NCBI GenBank assembly: GCA_946614435.1
Contig: CAMOGW010000001.1
Coordinates: 124,001 to 188,000 of the forward strand
DNA length: 64,000 bases
Origin: an uncultured Prevotella sp.
Lineage (GTDB): Bacteria; Bacteroidota; Bacteroidia; Bacteroidales; Bacteroidaceae
Reading direction: 5' to 3'
The notes below the pieces were generated by a model. The model ran no database searches, was not told the origin of the DNA, and worked only from the letters and a program-made list of their open reading frames with translations. Shown one piece after another: positions 1 to 7,991 of this stretch; the stretch's first letter is position 1; every line of letters begins with the position of its first letter. Both the position numbers and the translations under genes were made by a program.

Positions 1-376
1 TGTTCTCATCATCCAGCTCGGCATATTCCATAATCTTGTCGAACGTGTCCTTATCGATACCGCTTTCCGAGTACCAGGCACTGGGGAAGCATTCATAATC
101 CTGATACATCAGTTCGGGATCCTCCTCATCGGCGTGAAGATTGTGGCATACCTCCATGAATGTGGCATAATCGCCGCACTTCGTCAGATCGACCCACATA
201 CCGAAGAGATTCCCGTCATTGTACTTGCGGTAAGTACCTACATAGACGGCAGGCTGCTCATCCTTGTAATCATACATGTAATCCTCCACCGACATCTTCT
301 GGAAGGCGAGCTTACCGAGATAATTCTTCTCCTCCTTAGCGAGGCGCTGAAACTCTAATGACTTGTTGTTCTGCAT
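1..376 (-). CDS. ardA: ArdA-family antirestriction protein, 3' end beyond window
   Basis: The reverse strand reads from ATG at 376 down to the window edge, giving the first 125 residues. The protein is acidic and matches the ArdA pattern: VYVGTYRKYNDGNLFGMWVD near residue 42, then DEEDPELMYQDYE and WYSESGI further on. ArdA proteins are DNA mimics that bind and inhibit type I restriction enzymes, protecting incoming conjugative DNA. The C-terminal part lies outside the window. The gene reads away from the primase operon with 1.3 kb between them. Its presence supports the view that the left end of the window is a conjugative or mobilizable element. Confidence 0.85.
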   Translation of the reverse strand, partial: MQNNKSLEFQRLAKEEKNYLGKLAFQKMSVEDYMYDYKDEQPAVYVGTYRKYNDGNLFGMWVDLTKCGDYATFMEVCHNLHADEEDPELMYQDYECFPSAWYSESGIDKDTFDKIMEYAELDDEN

Positions 377-1292
377 AACTTTAAGAATTTGATTGTTTAA
401 CTTTCAAGTGATGTCCTCTGTGTAGAGGACTTTTTACGATGCCTCAGAAAGTGAGCGGGGAGAAGTACGCAAAGTGCAAGGAATGGCACAGAAAGTTTTA
501 GGAATACCGTATTTTCTTTAGCCTTGGCGTGAAGAAGAAAATGCGGAAGGTTGCCGAAAACTTTGTGTAGCCATAAGGAGCCAGTGACTGGTACTTGCAG
601 GGTACGCCCGCCTTAACTTTGCATCGGAAAAGCCTGGCACACGGCAAGAGGAATCACGTTAAACAGTCAGATTCGTTATGCAGGATGTCATGAGAAGAGA
701 AAGCCGGACAGACAACGGGAAGAACACGGCAAGCCGACAACAGAGAGAAAGGTGGTATCAGAAACTGTGATTACGGACAGAGCAGACCCGCCATAGATCA
801 TCTTACCGCACAGCAATGATATAGGAGCATCCATGTGGGGCGAGAAGTGCAGCGCACAGACACTATAGAGACTGTCACCACAATTAGCCGATGGGGAGAA
901 TAGACACTGCAGGATTACGCTTCCCCCTGCCTGTATCAGAAACACGATGAGCACACATCGACCCTACCGATGAAGCCGACGGATGATGACAATGAGGCCA
1001 GACGTACCAATATTCTTATGTCTTCGATGACAGCGACAACCTTCAAGACCATAGCAAGGCAAGTGCTTTCTGAGACGGCACACGGAGCCGCCAAGACTAA
1101 CGAGTGCCACGCTGGCAATGGGTCATGTCACTACTTTGACTGTCGGCATCGCCTATTCCAAAACAAGAGATTGCCACTACACAGACGGCCACCTGTCACT
1201 TGCAGAGAGGCACGGCACCAAGTGGCTCTACAGGGAGCTTGTACCGAGGAAAATGTTTTCACGCGCACACACACGAATACCCTTAAAACGGC
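377..1292. other. non-coding spacer in the mobile element
   Basis: About 0.9 kb without a convincing gene. The open frames here (for example 970-1419 plus and 688-954 minus) give proteins of shuffled composition with no recognisable domain, and they overlap each other on both strands. An 11-base direct repeat GTATCAGAAAC occurs at 755-765 and 933-943. The stretch leads into the TTGTGCA array and may belong to a control or replication region; this is inference. Confidence 0.4.
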
Positions 1293-1547
1293 GCACAACA
1301 CTGCACAACACTGCACAAACAGAACTAACAAGCTGATTTTCAGGTGTTTGTGTTCTCTTTTTAGTTGCACAAAACCCAATAATCTTTGTGTAAATGAGTA
1401 TTTTTTTGTGCAAATCTAAATTTTTGTGCAGAATTTGTGCAGTCTTGTGCGGAATTTGTGCAAATCCATCTGTTTTTGTGCAGATGCGAAATGCCTTTAT
1501 TTACAGGCGTTTCCGAAGATTTGTGCACCGTTGTGCAGTGTTGTGCG
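1293..1547. repeat. iteron-like array of TTGTGCA / TGCACAA
   Basis: About fourteen copies of a 7-8 base motif. Copies reading TGCACAA start at about 1293 (degenerate), 1302, 1312 and 1365. Copies reading (T)TTGTGCA start near 1405, 1423, 1434, 1444 (degenerate), 1455, 1475, 1520, 1530 and 1540 (degenerate), with TTTGTGTA at 1385. Many neighbouring copies are 10, 11 or 20 bases apart, so they fall on one face of the helix. The array sits just beyond the 3' end of the primase-helicase gene. Helically phased short repeats beside a replication gene resemble the iterons of a replication origin or a cooperative repressor site; which one is not shown. Confidence 0.7.
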
Positions 1548-1685
1548 CCATTTTTACGCGCGCGCACGCGCAAGAGAAGTTGCGAATGATTTCAAAAAAA
1601 AGAGTCCCAGACGCTTCACAGCGGCCAGGACCCGGCAGAAAATACATGCTATGATTACAAGATTATATCAATGTCTGTCAGTCTT

Positions 1686-4600
1686 TCAGAAGATTTCACT
1701 TTCTTTATAGACAGCAGGCTTTTCGTCTTCATCATCCTGTTCCATGCGGTCAGCTTCTACAGACGAGAATCTTTCAAGACTCAAGCCATACCTTGTTTTC
1801 AGTATCTCATAGTCGAAACACAGGAAGCGGTCGAACTTGTATGCTGGTGCCAGCTTCATGATAGGATTGTTCAGCTTGTCGAACATCGGTTTCCCTGCAG
1901 CATCTTTTGCCTGTTCCTCGACATTCTCAGGCACCCCGTCCTTCACGGCCATATACCGCTCTGACGGCTTTACGCCCAGATAGGCGCTGCATGTGGTCAG
2001 ATAGTAGCGTATGGAATCGCGGTCCATGATGATTTTCTTCTCACCTTCGCGCTGCGCCAGCTGCTTGTACTGTGATACGAAGTTAGCCAGCCTGAGCATA
2101 AGGATGGGATGCTTCTCCTTGTATTCCCTTTTACCTTTGTCGGTGTTTATGCGCATCATGTGCTTCACCTTGAAATCAGAGTCGGCAAACACCTTGCCCT
2201 GGTCATAAAGCGTTGACAGTGCATTCCACAGGTTGCCAAGCTCATTGTTCGATGTCACCTCACCGTTCTGCCGCTTGATGCCTTCTACGCACAGGCGCTT
2301 GATCTCGTCGTATTCAAAAGGAAGGCCAAGCGGGACGCGAAGCACCTTGTAGGAAGTAAGCATGATGGCCCAGTTGCGCCAGAGTCGGTCTTCCACGTTA
2401 TCCCCGTCAATGAGGTCGCACACCTCGTTCGACACCTCATTGTACGCTTCATAGAAGCTTCTCTCGAAGCTCGCCCTGTGTGACAGGATCTGCATGGTCA
2501 GGTTCTGGAATCCCAGCTTTCGTATATCAGAGAGATGGTTGAACTTATCCTTGGCTTCCCTGTCATGCACCGTTATGGACGTAGGGAGGTAGATCATTCG
2601 CGTGAACATGGCAATATCCAGTGTCGGCATTTCCTGGCCGCACACGATCACGCCACAGTCAACTGGGGTGCGTTCAATCTGCTTGCCCCTGTCCATGTCC
2701 ATACGTGCGCGTCCCACGCCGTCGTAGGCACCTTTGATGATCTCGACGATGCGCATGTCCAGCGAGTTCTTGTACTCGTCCAGCAGCACCAGTGAGTCAG
2801 CGGCTGCTGACAGCATCTGTGAGAGAGAAGGGCCAGTCGTATTACGCAGGTTCAGAGGTTTATCGCCGACAGTGAGGAACCGCATCAGCGTAATACCCAG
2901 TTCCGTCTTACCGCTACCCTTGGGGCCAAACAGATTGAGGATTGGGAAGTTCACCGTATAGGAGGTGATAATATCGCGGTGCAGTGATGCCAGCAGATAG
3001 CAGATCGCTATCTTCGCATTATCGCCGAACACCTCTGCCATGAGCCTGCTCAGGTCAGGGAATGAGATACTGGAGTGTGTGGCAGGGAAGATGAACTGCC
3101 GTTCAAAGGAGAAATAGCTGGTATCGTCGGCATAGATTTCCGATGCCCCTTGCAAGTAGTAGTTATCCAGCTTTTTCTCCGCTTCATGGAGATGCACGAT
3201 ACCCATGCTGTCAGCCGGGTACCATTCATTCTCAAATATACAGCCGTTGCCGAAGGCCCAGAACCCACTATGCTGCCATCCATACTGTCGTATGCGGATG
3301 GCCGTCTCTGTCTGGTCAAACAGATAGGACTTTAATTTGGTCAGTTCCTGCATCGAAGCCTTCCAGATGAAGTTGCCGATGCTCTCCACCTTCACCATGA
3401 ACTTCGAGATGGACACCAGTTCCTCTGCTGTCAGTTCCAATATGCGGGTCACATCGTCAATATTGGTGATCTCATACAGTCGTCGGGAGTCATCGACACC
3501 GAGGACGTGGTAAAGCGGTTTCATCTTGAAGTTCGACCATTGTTTCTCGTTGCCTTCATCATCGCGGCTCCAGTAGCAGTTGTGCTGCTCGTAGAAGCCG
3601 TATTTCATCAAGTCGATGCCCGACTTCTTCTGTGTGGCCTTCGCCTTGTTCTCAGCCCGTCGTGCCTTTGCCTCGTTGACAGCGTTCTTCCACAGCCCTT
3701 TGTGGCCGTTATGCTCCTTGATCAGTGCATCGAGAAGACCTTTCTGCGTATATTCATCCTGTTCCAGGATCAACACGTCGCAAATCTCCTTGACGGCATC
3801 CGATATGTCCGTCTGCGTGGATGATTTCCTCTCGATGTCATCAAAGAGCTTGTTCGACAGCCAGAGCACAAAATCCTCCTCATGCAGTTCCTTCACTTGG
3901 TGGACATTCTGGAAATAGCTGTCAGCGTCCTGTTTCCTCCCGTCCTCCGTCTGCGGTATCTCCTTCACTGTGACGCGGAAGCCCTGTTCCATGGCCGTGC
4001 GTCCGTTCTTCATCACGGCAGCTATTCCCGGTGAGTCGGCATCAGGAATGAAGCACAGCTTGGGATGGAACCGCTTCAGCAGCTGCAGGTGCTCCTTTGT
4101 CAGTGCCGTGCCGAGCGGTGCCACTGTGTTCAGTGCACCGATCTGCTGCATTTTGATGACATCGGGGCCACCCTCGACGATGTAGAACAGCTCTTCCCTG
4201 GCACCGATGTTCATGGCCGTATTCAGTCCGAACAGCACTTCCGACTTATGGAAGATCAGGCTGTCGCTGCCATTGAGATACTTCGCCTTGTCCTTATCAT
4301 CTGAAAGTGTCCTTGCCGTGTAGTTGATCACATTACCCCATCGGTCTCTGACGGGAATCATCAGACGGTCACGGAAGAAGGCATATTCCCGTCCAGACTC
4401 ACTATCTTCAGCAATCAGTCCGGCCTCCTTGCACAGCTCCATGCTCAACCCGGTCTTCCTGATGAAGTCCATGAACTGCTGGCTGCTCTTCGGTGCATAG
4501 CCCAGTCCCAGCTCCTCGATGGTCTCCTTGCTCCACCTGTGACGGGCATAGTCCATCATGGCAAGAGCCTCCGGCGTTCTTTCATGCAGCTTCTCCACAT

Positions 4601-4979
4601 AGTATTTCTGTATGTGCGTGAAGATGACCGCCATCGACTCCTTTTTCTTCTGCTGCTCCACCTCCTGAGGCGTCCTTTCCCGTTTCTCTTCCTCGATGTC
4701 TATGTTATACCGCTTGCCCAATATCCGGCAGGCTCCGAGGAAGTCCACCTTCTCATGCTCCATGATGAAGTGGATAGGAGTGCCGCCCTTGCCACAGACG
4801 AAACAGTGGCAGATGTTCTTGGCCGGACTGACCACGAATGACGGATTCTTGTCATCGTGGAACGGACACAGGCCCTTGTAGTTGACACCGCTTTTCTTCA
4901 GTGTGACATACTCAGACACCACATCAACGATGGCCAGGCTGTTGAGCTTGTCAATAATATGATCTTTAATCATAGCCAT
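1686..4979 (-). CDS. DnaG-type primase with C-terminal helicase-like ATPase domain
   Basis: 1097 residues. The N-terminus has a CHC2 zinc finger (C38, H41, C59, C62) as in DnaG primases, which bind template DNA there. A TOPRIM domain follows, with the acidic glutamate in VEGGPDV (residues 268-274) and the DxD pair D313/D315, which coordinate the metal for primer synthesis. The C-terminal half carries a P-loop (GPKGSGKT, 685-692) and a Walker B stretch ending LLDEY (about 736). This primase-plus-ATPase layout is typical of phages, plasmids and integrative elements rather than of the chromosomal dnaG. Several small genes lie directly upstream on the same strand and are probably co-transcribed. 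A second ATG two codons downstream is an equally possible start. Confidence 0.85.
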   Translation of the reverse strand: MAMIKDHIIDKLNSLAIVDVVSEYVTLKKSGVNYKGLCPFHDDKNPSFVVSPAKNICHCFVCGKGGTPIHFIMEHEKVDFLGACRILGKRYNIDIEEEKRERTPQEVEQQKKKESMAVIFTHIQKYYVEKLHERTPEALAMMDYARHRWSKETIEELGLGYAPKSSQQFMDFIRKTGLSMELCKEAGLIAEDSESGREYAFFRDRLMIPVRDRWGNVINYTARTLSDDKDKAKYLNGSDSLIFHKSEVLFGLNTAMNIGAREELFYIVEGGPDVIKMQQIGALNTVAPLGTALTKEHLQLLKRFHPKLCFIPDADSPGIAAVMKNGRTAMEQGFRVTVKEIPQTEDGRKQDADSYFQNVHQVKELHEEDFVLWLSNKLFDDIERKSSTQTDISDAVKEICDVLILEQDEYTQKGLLDALIKEHNGHKGLWKNAVNEAKARRAENKAKATQKKSGIDLMKYGFYEQHNCYWSRDDEGNEKQWSNFKMKPLYHVLGVDDSRRLYEITNIDDVTRILELTAEELVSISKFMVKVESIGNFIWKASMQELTKLKSYLFDQTETAIRIRQYGWQHSGFWAFGNGCIFENEWYPADSMGIVHLHEAEKKLDNYYLQGASEIYADDTSYFSFERQFIFPATHSSISFPDLSRLMAEVFGDNAKIAICYLLASLHRDIITSYTVNFPILNLFGPKGSGKTELGITLMRFLTVGDKPLNLRNTTGPSLSQMLSAAADSLVLLDEYKNSLDMRIVEIIKGAYDGVGRARMDMDRGKQIERTPVDCGVIVCGQEMPTLDIAMFTRMIYLPTSITVHDREAKDKFNHLSDIRKLGFQNLTMQILSHRASFERSFYEAYNEVSNEVCDLIDGDNVEDRLWRNWAIMLTSYKVLRVPLGLPFEYDEIKRLCVEGIKRQNGEVTSNNELGNLWNALSTLYDQGKVFADSDFKVKHMMRINTDKGKREYKEKHPILMLRLANFVSQYKQLAQREGEKKIIMDRDSIRYYLTTCSAYLGVKPSERYMAVKDGVPENVEEQAKDAAGKPMFDKLNNPIMKLAPAYKFDRFLCFDYEILKTRYGLSLERFSSVEADRMEQDDEDEKPAVYKESEIF

Positions 4980-5038
4980 TGCGATTTATTGCTGCAAAAG
5001 TAGAAACAAAGAGGCAGTCATTAAAAGACTGCCCTTTG

Positions 5039-5293
5039 TCATTCTTCTGCCGCTTTCACTTCTGCCTCAGGTGCAGCCTGTTCTTGACTGTCTCCCTTTT
5101 CGGTCTCTTGCTGGTCTGGCACACTTATTTCGACTGATGCCGCGTCCATGCTGGTCATCATGTGGAGCATGAACACGAATCCTTTCAGTTCCGCATCACT
5201 GTTGAAATATAGATTGTTTCTGACTGAGCCGAAATCAATCTCCAGCCTTACTCCGTAGTTCGTGACCACCTTTTCAATAACTTTCTTCATCAT
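5039..5293 (-). CDS. small conserved-looking protein of the primase operon
   Basis: 84 residues, no family recognised. The first 55 residues look like a compact alpha/beta fold; the tail is a low-complexity acidic segment rich in Gln, Glu and Ala. Its ATG overlaps the stop of the upstream gene (ATGA at 5290-5293), so translation is probably coupled. It ends about 60 bases before the primase start. A role in element replication is inferred only from position. Confidence 0.55.
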   Translation of the reverse strand: MMKKVIEKVVTNYGVRLEIDFGSVRNNLYFNSDAELKGFVFMLHMMTSMDAASVEISVPDQQETEKGDSQEQAAPEAEVKAAEE

Positions 5294-5499
5294 TGTTCTG
5301 TCAATTCTGTATTAAACACTACTTCCCTGAACTGAGGGAAACACTCGAAAAATCTCTGGGCGAGGTCGAAGAAGTCAGGTTTGGCTCCTTCCAGATCCTT
5401 CTTCAAGACCTGCCTCGTCTCTTCATCAGGCACCATCTCCTGTAAGGTGATGGCCTCTTCCGTCCTCTGAATCTTAATCTTCATTGCATACGGTTTCAT
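5290..5499 (-). CDS. small protein of the primase operon
   Basis: 69 residues, charged, predicted mostly helical, no recognised domain. It overlaps the downstream gene by four bases and the upstream 38-residue cysteine-rich reading frame by 26 bases. Tight overlap on both sides supports it as a real member of a compact operon. No function can be assigned. Confidence 0.5.
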   Translation of the reverse strand: MKPYAMKIKIQRTEEAITLQEMVPDEETRQVLKKDLEGAKPDFFDLAQRFFECFPQFREVVFNTELTEQ

Positions 5500-5590
5500 T
5501 TAAGTAATTCACATAGGCACGTAGCTTCAGGCAGTACCGCCCGTTGATGCAGTTGCGTCCGTGCTTGCAATCCTTACACTTCGGGGGCAT
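5474..5590 (-). CDS. 38-residue cysteine-rich mini-protein
   Basis: A short frame missed by usual length cut-offs. ATG at 5590-5588, TAA at 5476-5474. It has cysteines at positions 5, 8, 14, 20 and 35, with a CKDCKHG start that looks like a tiny zinc-binding knuckle. It begins immediately after the stop codon of the upstream gene (TAG then ATG) and overlaps the next gene, as expected for a compact mobile-element operon. It could be a small zinc-binding DNA or protein adaptor; that is inference. Confidence 0.45.
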   Translation of the reverse strand: MPPKCKDCKHGRNCINGRYCLKLRAYVNYLNETVCNED

Positions 5591-6100
5591 CTATACCAGT
5601 CTTACGTCCTTGACGATAAAGGTCATCTTGACCTTGTTCTTCTCGATGCTCCTGAAGTGGACAGAGGCAGGCACGACATTCATTCTTGCCATGAACCGCT
5701 CAATATCCATGATGTAGATGGCAGAGCGGAAGATCATCTGGAAGCACACCTTATCCATTCTCTCCATGTTATAGAAGGCAGGATAGACATAGAGGAAATT
5801 GCTGTCGAAGCATTCCATGGCAATCTGCCGCATCCGTTTCATCGTATAGATAGAATGGATGGTGACGGGCTGCAGGCACTTGTTACTCCAGTACAAGGCC
5901 GTGGTCATGTTCTTCTCCGATGTCAGGCACTCCAGCGGTCCTTCGAGGCTTTTCTTCCCGTTAGGCAGGAAGCCGATGGCTTCCCACTGCCGTTTCGTTG
6001 CGTATGTATGCCAGAGTACTTCACCGCCATTGAAGTCCTTATACGAACTTGTAATCAGTGGGTGAAACCCTTTTGGCCAGTTTGTTCCTTCTCTTTGCAT
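5591..6100 (-). CDS. hypothetical protein of the mobile element
   Basis: 169 residues with no recognised family. It is rich in aromatic residues and methionine and has the composition of a real folded protein. Its stop codon abuts the start of the 38-residue cysteine-rich frame, and it is the longest gene in the cluster upstream of the primase. No signal peptide or membrane segment is seen. Function unknown. Confidence 0.6.
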   Translation of the reverse strand: MQREGTNWPKGFHPLITSSYKDFNGGEVLWHTYATKRQWEAIGFLPNGKKSLEGPLECLTSEKNMTTALYWSNKCLQPVTIHSIYTMKRMRQIAMECFDSNFLYVYPAFYNMERMDKVCFQMIFRSAIYIMDIERFMARMNVVPASVHFRSIEKNKVKMTFIVKDVRLV

Positions 6101-6185
6101 AATTGTTCAGATATAAATGCCCTGCTTCGCTTTCTTCACAGAGAACGAAAGCAGGGACTTGCAAGTTAGTTCAATATGCTTATGT

Positions 6186-6398
6186 TCAAATCATCGAGAT
6201 AAGTTCTTTCCGTATGAAGAAGAGGTTCCTTCCCCAAAAATGCCCTTTGGCAGTCCCTTTCTTTGCTCTCTTATACATGGCCCATCCAGTGACACCGAAC
6301 ATGGCACCAGCATCATCAGGAAGCAAAATCTCATCTGCGCTGACATCGAGAAGAGATGCTATCCTCTCAACCATTCCTCTGGCAGTTGTTTTTTCCAT
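6186..6398 (-). CDS. small excisionase-like winged-helix DNA-binding protein
   Basis: 70 residues. The second half (LLPDDAGAMFGVTGW, then MYKRAKKG and FFIRKELI) follows the pattern of MerR/excisionase-type helix-turn-helix domains: a turn-containing helix pair followed by a wing and a terminal helix. Such proteins act as excisionases or small regulators in Bacteroidales mobile elements. The start overlaps the upstream gene by 40 bases in another frame. The assignment rests on pattern only. Confidence 0.45.
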   Translation of the reverse strand: MEKTTARGMVERIASLLDVSADEILLPDDAGAMFGVTGWAMYKRAKKGTAKGHFWGRNLFFIRKELISMI

Positions 6399-6661
6399 AG
6401 ATTTTTCAGGTTTGAGTTGCTTTCTTCTCTTTCTCTTTCCTCAGATGATACGACAAGTAGGAGGTACTGCAGTTTCTTCATTTTGGAAGCTGCATGTACA
6501 TAGATATCTCGTTCCCTTGCGAGTCCGTTGTTATAGTACGAAAGCTGTACAGTGAATGATCTGAACTTGCTGTATTCATCGAATTCGACTATAATCATTT
6601 CGCCCACTTTCAATGAACGGGCAGTGTCAAGCTGATTCTTTCTGACTATCTTCATCGTCAT
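6359..6661 (-). CDS. small protein, first gene of the element's minus-strand cluster
   Basis: 100 residues, no family recognised. The N-terminal 60 residues look like a small beta-rich domain and the C-terminal part is charged and glutamate-rich. It is the most upstream gene of the minus-strand chain running to the primase and overlaps the next gene by 40 bases. The AT-rich region just upstream (6662-6780) is the likely place for its promoter. Function unknown. Confidence 0.5.
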   Translation of the reverse strand: MTMKIVRKNQLDTARSLKVGEMIIVEFDEYSKFRSFTVQLSYYNNGLARERDIYVHAASKMKKLQYLLLVVSSEEREREESNSNLKNLWKKQLPEEWLRG

Positions 6662-6765
6662 AAATTTACTGTTCTACAATAATCATGCGGCCACATGACG
6701 GCTCTTTTGAACCAGCTGCAAAAATATAGCGATAACTTTCAGCCAAATTGAAAGTTTCAAAAAAA

Positions 6766-7051
6766 AGATACTATCTATTTAAGTCTTTAACAATCTAAAT
6801 AAACTCTCTAACATTTGAGAACATTTATTAACTATCAACATACTTATATATATATAAAAGGTAACAGGAAGAATCAGGTAACATGATACCTGGTAACAGG
6901 AGAAAAAGGGTGGGAAATATAGATAGATGGATAGAAAAGTAGATAAAAACAAAAAAAATGGGGTGCCAACATCAAAAAATAGGTTCAAAATTTGTTGGTA
7001 ACAGATATTTTTTATACCTTTGCACTCGCAATCCGAGATACTATCTATTTA
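6766..7051. repeat. 16-bp direct repeat AGATACTATCTATTTA, two copies
   Basis: Identical 16-base copies at 6766-6781 and 7036-7051, 270 bases apart, flanking the GGTAACAG repeats at the border between the mobile-element genes and the chromosomal genes. This could be an attachment-site duplication or a pair of regulator sites. No integrase is visible in the window. Confidence 0.6.
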
Positions 7052-7169
7052 TCTAAAAAACGGATGTTAAAAGGAGAGCAAAGCGTTCTGAGAAGAACAA
7101 CTTGAAGATATACAATGCAACCCGCACCTGTTACTCTTTCCAACAGGTAACAGAATCAGACGCTAACAG
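6860..7169. repeat. dispersed GGTAACAG repeats
   Basis: GGTAACAG or one-base variants occur at 6860, 6877 (variant), 6892, 6997, 7146 and 7162 (variant), with an inverted copy CCTGTTAC at 7127-7134. The 7127 and 7146 copies form an inverted pair. The run lies in an AT-rich, gene-free segment with poly-A tracts, a common setting for protein-binding repeats at element ends or origins. Confidence 0.55.
6991..7022 (+). promoter_or_regulatory. Bacteroidales-type promoter
   Basis: TTTG at 6991-6994, 20-base spacer, TACCTTTG at 7015-7022. This matches the -33/-7 consensus of the Bacteroidota primary sigma factor exactly. It would start transcription near 7029. A GGTAACAG repeat lies inside the spacer, so a protein binding that repeat could control the promoter. 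Confidence 0.7.
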
Positions 7170-7240
7170 GCTGATAATCAGTAAGGGTAAAAGACCCTGC
7201 GGGTGTACTAAGAAGCAGACTTTAAAGGTCTGCTTTTTTT
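7029..7240 (+). ncRNA. candidate small RNA of about 210 nt
   Basis: Bounded by an exact promoter (6991-7022) and an intrinsic terminator (7214-7240). The only frame here (from 7102) runs straight through the terminator hairpin and encodes nothing recognisable. The RNA would contain a CTGTTAC/GTAACAG hairpin around 7128-7153. Beyond the terminator lie two more stem-loops: a 13-bp stem 7264-7276 / 7290-7302, and GCGTC / GACGC at 7333-7353, so a longer read-through RNA is possible. Confidence 0.35.
7214..7240 (+). terminator. intrinsic terminator
   Basis: AGCAGAC (7214-7220), seven-base loop, GTCTGCT (7228-7234), then a run of T to 7240. Confidence 0.7.
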
Positions 7241-7382
7241 GCAATGCCTTAGAAGGAGTCGCCGAGATAGTCTTGCAGCCCTCAAACAGGCAAGACTATT
7301 TCAAATATGAACTGGATTATCTTAATTCTGGCGCGTCTTTTTTCTAACGACGCTTATTGCCTCAATTATCGGACTAAAAGCT

Positions 7383-7428
7383 ATCTCTTAATATTGGATA
7401 AAAAAATCTCTTAATATTGGATAAAAAA
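7383..7428. repeat. 23-bp perfect tandem duplication
   Basis: Two head-to-tail copies of a 23-base unit beginning ATCTCTTAATATTGG, at 7383-7405 and 7406-7428. They end 13 bases before the start of the flavoprotein gene at 7442, in its leader or promoter region. Confidence 0.8.
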
Positions 7429-7441
7429 ACGACATATTAAT

Positions 7442-7939
7442 ATGACAACATTCCGTTCAATGCGCCGCATCAAGCAGCAACTCTCTGCTGAAGCAACCGT
7501 CTCAATATTGAAGAATGCCAGTTCAGGCGTTCTTGCCCTTCTAGGCGATGACGATTACCCATACGCCGTACCCATCAGCTATGTCTATGCCAACAACAAG
7601 CTCTATTTCCATACAGCCTTAGCCGGCCATAAGGTCGATGCCATCAGGAAGTGCGACAAAGCATCTTTCTGTGTGATTGACAAAGATGAAGTTCACGGCC
7701 AGGAGTACACCACCTATTTCCGTAGTGTGATTGCGTTTGGTCGCATTCACTTGATAGAAGACCCTGACGAGAAGGTGGCCACAGCCCGAATGTTAGGCAA
7801 CCGCTACAACCCAAACAGCGACGAGGCACTGGAGAAGGAACTGGCGAAGGGACTCTCACGAATGATGATGATTCGCTTCGACATTGAGCATCTGACAGGC
7901 AAAGAGGCCATCGAGCTTGTCAGAGGCCGAGGCATGTGA
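7442..7939 (+). CDS. pyridoxamine 5'-phosphate oxidase family flavoprotein, Nim-like
   Basis: 165 residues with the FMN-binding split-barrel pattern: GVLALLGDDDYPYAVPISYV near residue 30, then LYFHTALAGHK, SFCVIDKDEV and YTTYFRSVIAFGR. This is the form of the Nim-related branch, which includes 5-nitroimidazole reductases, though most members have other or unknown reductase roles. Cytoplasmic, with no signal peptide. A tandem 23-bp repeat lies just upstream, and an oxidoreductase gene follows 52 bases downstream; the two may form a redox-stress pair. Drug resistance should not be assumed. Confidence 0.8.
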   Translation: MTTFRSMRRIKQQLSAEATVSILKNASSGVLALLGDDDYPYAVPISYVYANNKLYFHTALAGHKVDAIRKCDKASFCVIDKDEVHGQEYTTYFRSVIAFGRIHLIEDPDEKVATARMLGNRYNPNSDEALEKELAKGLSRMMMIRFDIEHLTGKEAIELVRGRGM

Positions 7940-7991
7940 ATCGGAATATTTCCATCTATAAGGTCTGATATTATAAAGTAAACGAAACAAA

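Noticed and set aside
970..1419. 149-codon frame in the element spacer (with overlapping frames on both strands)
   Set aside because: Shuffled composition, overlaps several equally long frames, and its end runs into the TTGTGCA array; no domain or start signal supports it.
7102..7347. 81-codon frame downstream of the 7.0-kb promoter
   Set aside because: It passes through an intrinsic terminator and a 13-bp hairpin and has no recognisable protein features; a non-coding RNA fits better.
7442..7939. Nitroimidazole-resistance gene nim
   Set aside because: The family resemblance is real, but most members are not resistance determinants; only the flavoprotein family is claimed.
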